In this document: in pieces, positions 63,753-64,000 of the stretch
Numbering within the stretch: position 1 is the first letter of the stretch
Layout: each line of letters opens with the position of its first letter
From: Euonymus europaeus
Taxonomy: Eukaryota; Streptophyta; Magnoliopsida; Celastrales; Celastraceae
Reading direction: 5' to 3'
Length of the DNA stretch: 64,000 nt
Assembly: GCA_963580455.1 (NCBI GenBank)
Contig: OY756958.1
Coordinates: forward strand, 15,140,501 to 15,204,500
Notes under the pieces: generated by a model
What the model saw: only the letters and a program-made list of their open reading frames with translations
The model's database searches: none
What the model was told of the DNA's origin: nothing
Translations under genes and position numbers: made by a program

Positions 63753-64000
63753 TCCTTTGATTTATGGAATTATTTCATGTTGTAATTGTTATTGTTAAGA
63801 TAAATGTGTGTTATTAACATGTATATATGGATTGGAATGATGAAATATGGTTAGGTTGGTGAAAGGGGGATTTAAACCCTAATTCTTGGAATTTGGAATT
63901 GTGTGTTGTGCTCAACTTGAGGTAGGGGATTTCTTGACCCTTTCTTACTTCGATATCGTTCATTGATTCAAAAATTCGGTTTGAATTCTCATTGGTCTCT

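Larger units (their letters stand above)
62964..64000 (+). mobile_element. Probable 5' part of a Ty3/gypsy-like LTR inserted in the satellite
   Basis: The satellite reads normally through GGATTATTTT and would continue with GATGCC. Instead it runs into TGTGAAACCCCAACCC, and after that no satellite is seen. LTRs start with TG, and plant chromovirus (Tekay-type) LTRs often begin TGT-AC-CCCC-like, so the boundary fits an element inserted after ATTTT (62,959-62,963), a possible 5-bp target site. The 1,037 bp hold no convincing coding frame. They carry short tandem units, a GA-rich tract and leader-like sequence with splice-donor-like motifs. No primer-binding site, gag or pol is reached, which fits a long LTR running off the window. 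Alternative: unrelated single-copy DNA at the array border, such as a gene's 5' leader. Confidence 0.55.

Noticed and set aside
63822..63828. TATATAT as a promoter TATA box
   Set aside because: It lies downstream of the leader-like and splice-donor-like sequence in AT-rich DNA, and nothing else nearby supports a transcription start.

Overview
This window is almost entirely a plant-type satellite DNA array. From base 1 to about 62,963 it is an uninterrupted head-to-tail tandem repeat with a basic monomer of 160 bp (about 390-395 monomers, dividing length by period). All monomers lie in the same orientation. I saw no inversion, no unrelated insertion and no gene inside the array. The sequence is AT-rich. 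Most monomers share recognisable blocks: a dyad (GAGCAACTT, 10-nt loop, AAGTTGCTC), the palindrome GTGTACAC, a T-rich stretch, usually a HindIII site (AAGCTT), a TTTCGATG block and a series of A-tracts about 10 bp apart. The short open frames (124 codons at most, all on the + strand) are by-products of the repeat. No protein-coding gene, tRNA, rRNA or CRISPR is supported. The species cannot be named from this sequence. A flowering plant is inferred from the monomer length, from CAAAA-rich satellite sequence, and from a flank that looks like a plant Ty3/gypsy LTR.

The array has a strong nested higher-order structure, described in the features by offset measurements. The left part (1-24.7 kb) is a segment of about 7.5 kb present twice (1-7,652 and 7,653-15,147), with a partial third copy (20,900-24,740). 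Between copies 2 and 3 lies an amplified 1,438-bp, 9-monomer higher-order repeat (14,650-21,530) in which two versions, A and B, alternate to give a 2,876-bp super-period. The centre (24.7-41.3 kb) holds smaller higher-order repeats: about 319 bp, 958 bp, a second and unrelated 1,438-bp unit, 1,277 bp and 480 bp. From 41.3 to 48.7 kb a 3,520-bp unit (exactly 22 monomers) is present twice, nearly identical, plus a stub. From 51.4 to 62.8 kb a 2,079-bp unit (13 monomers) overlaps a duplication of about 4.0-4.3 kb. Junctions fall in register inside monomers and give chimeric monomers, as expected from repeated unequal exchange between misaligned sister or homologous arrays.

At about 62,964 the satellite stops in mid-monomer and is followed by 1,037 bp of different DNA. 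This begins TGTGAAACCCC and contains three imperfect GATCGATC-rich units, a GA-rich tract and two AAGGTAAGT motifs. The best reading is the start of a long LTR of a Ty3/gypsy (possibly Tekay-type chromovirus) element inserted into the satellite. If so, the right edge is a transposon insertion and not the true end of the array. Chromoviruses and homogenised satellites often occur together in plant centromeric or pericentromeric heterochromatin, but the sequence alone cannot show whether this array is a functional centromere.
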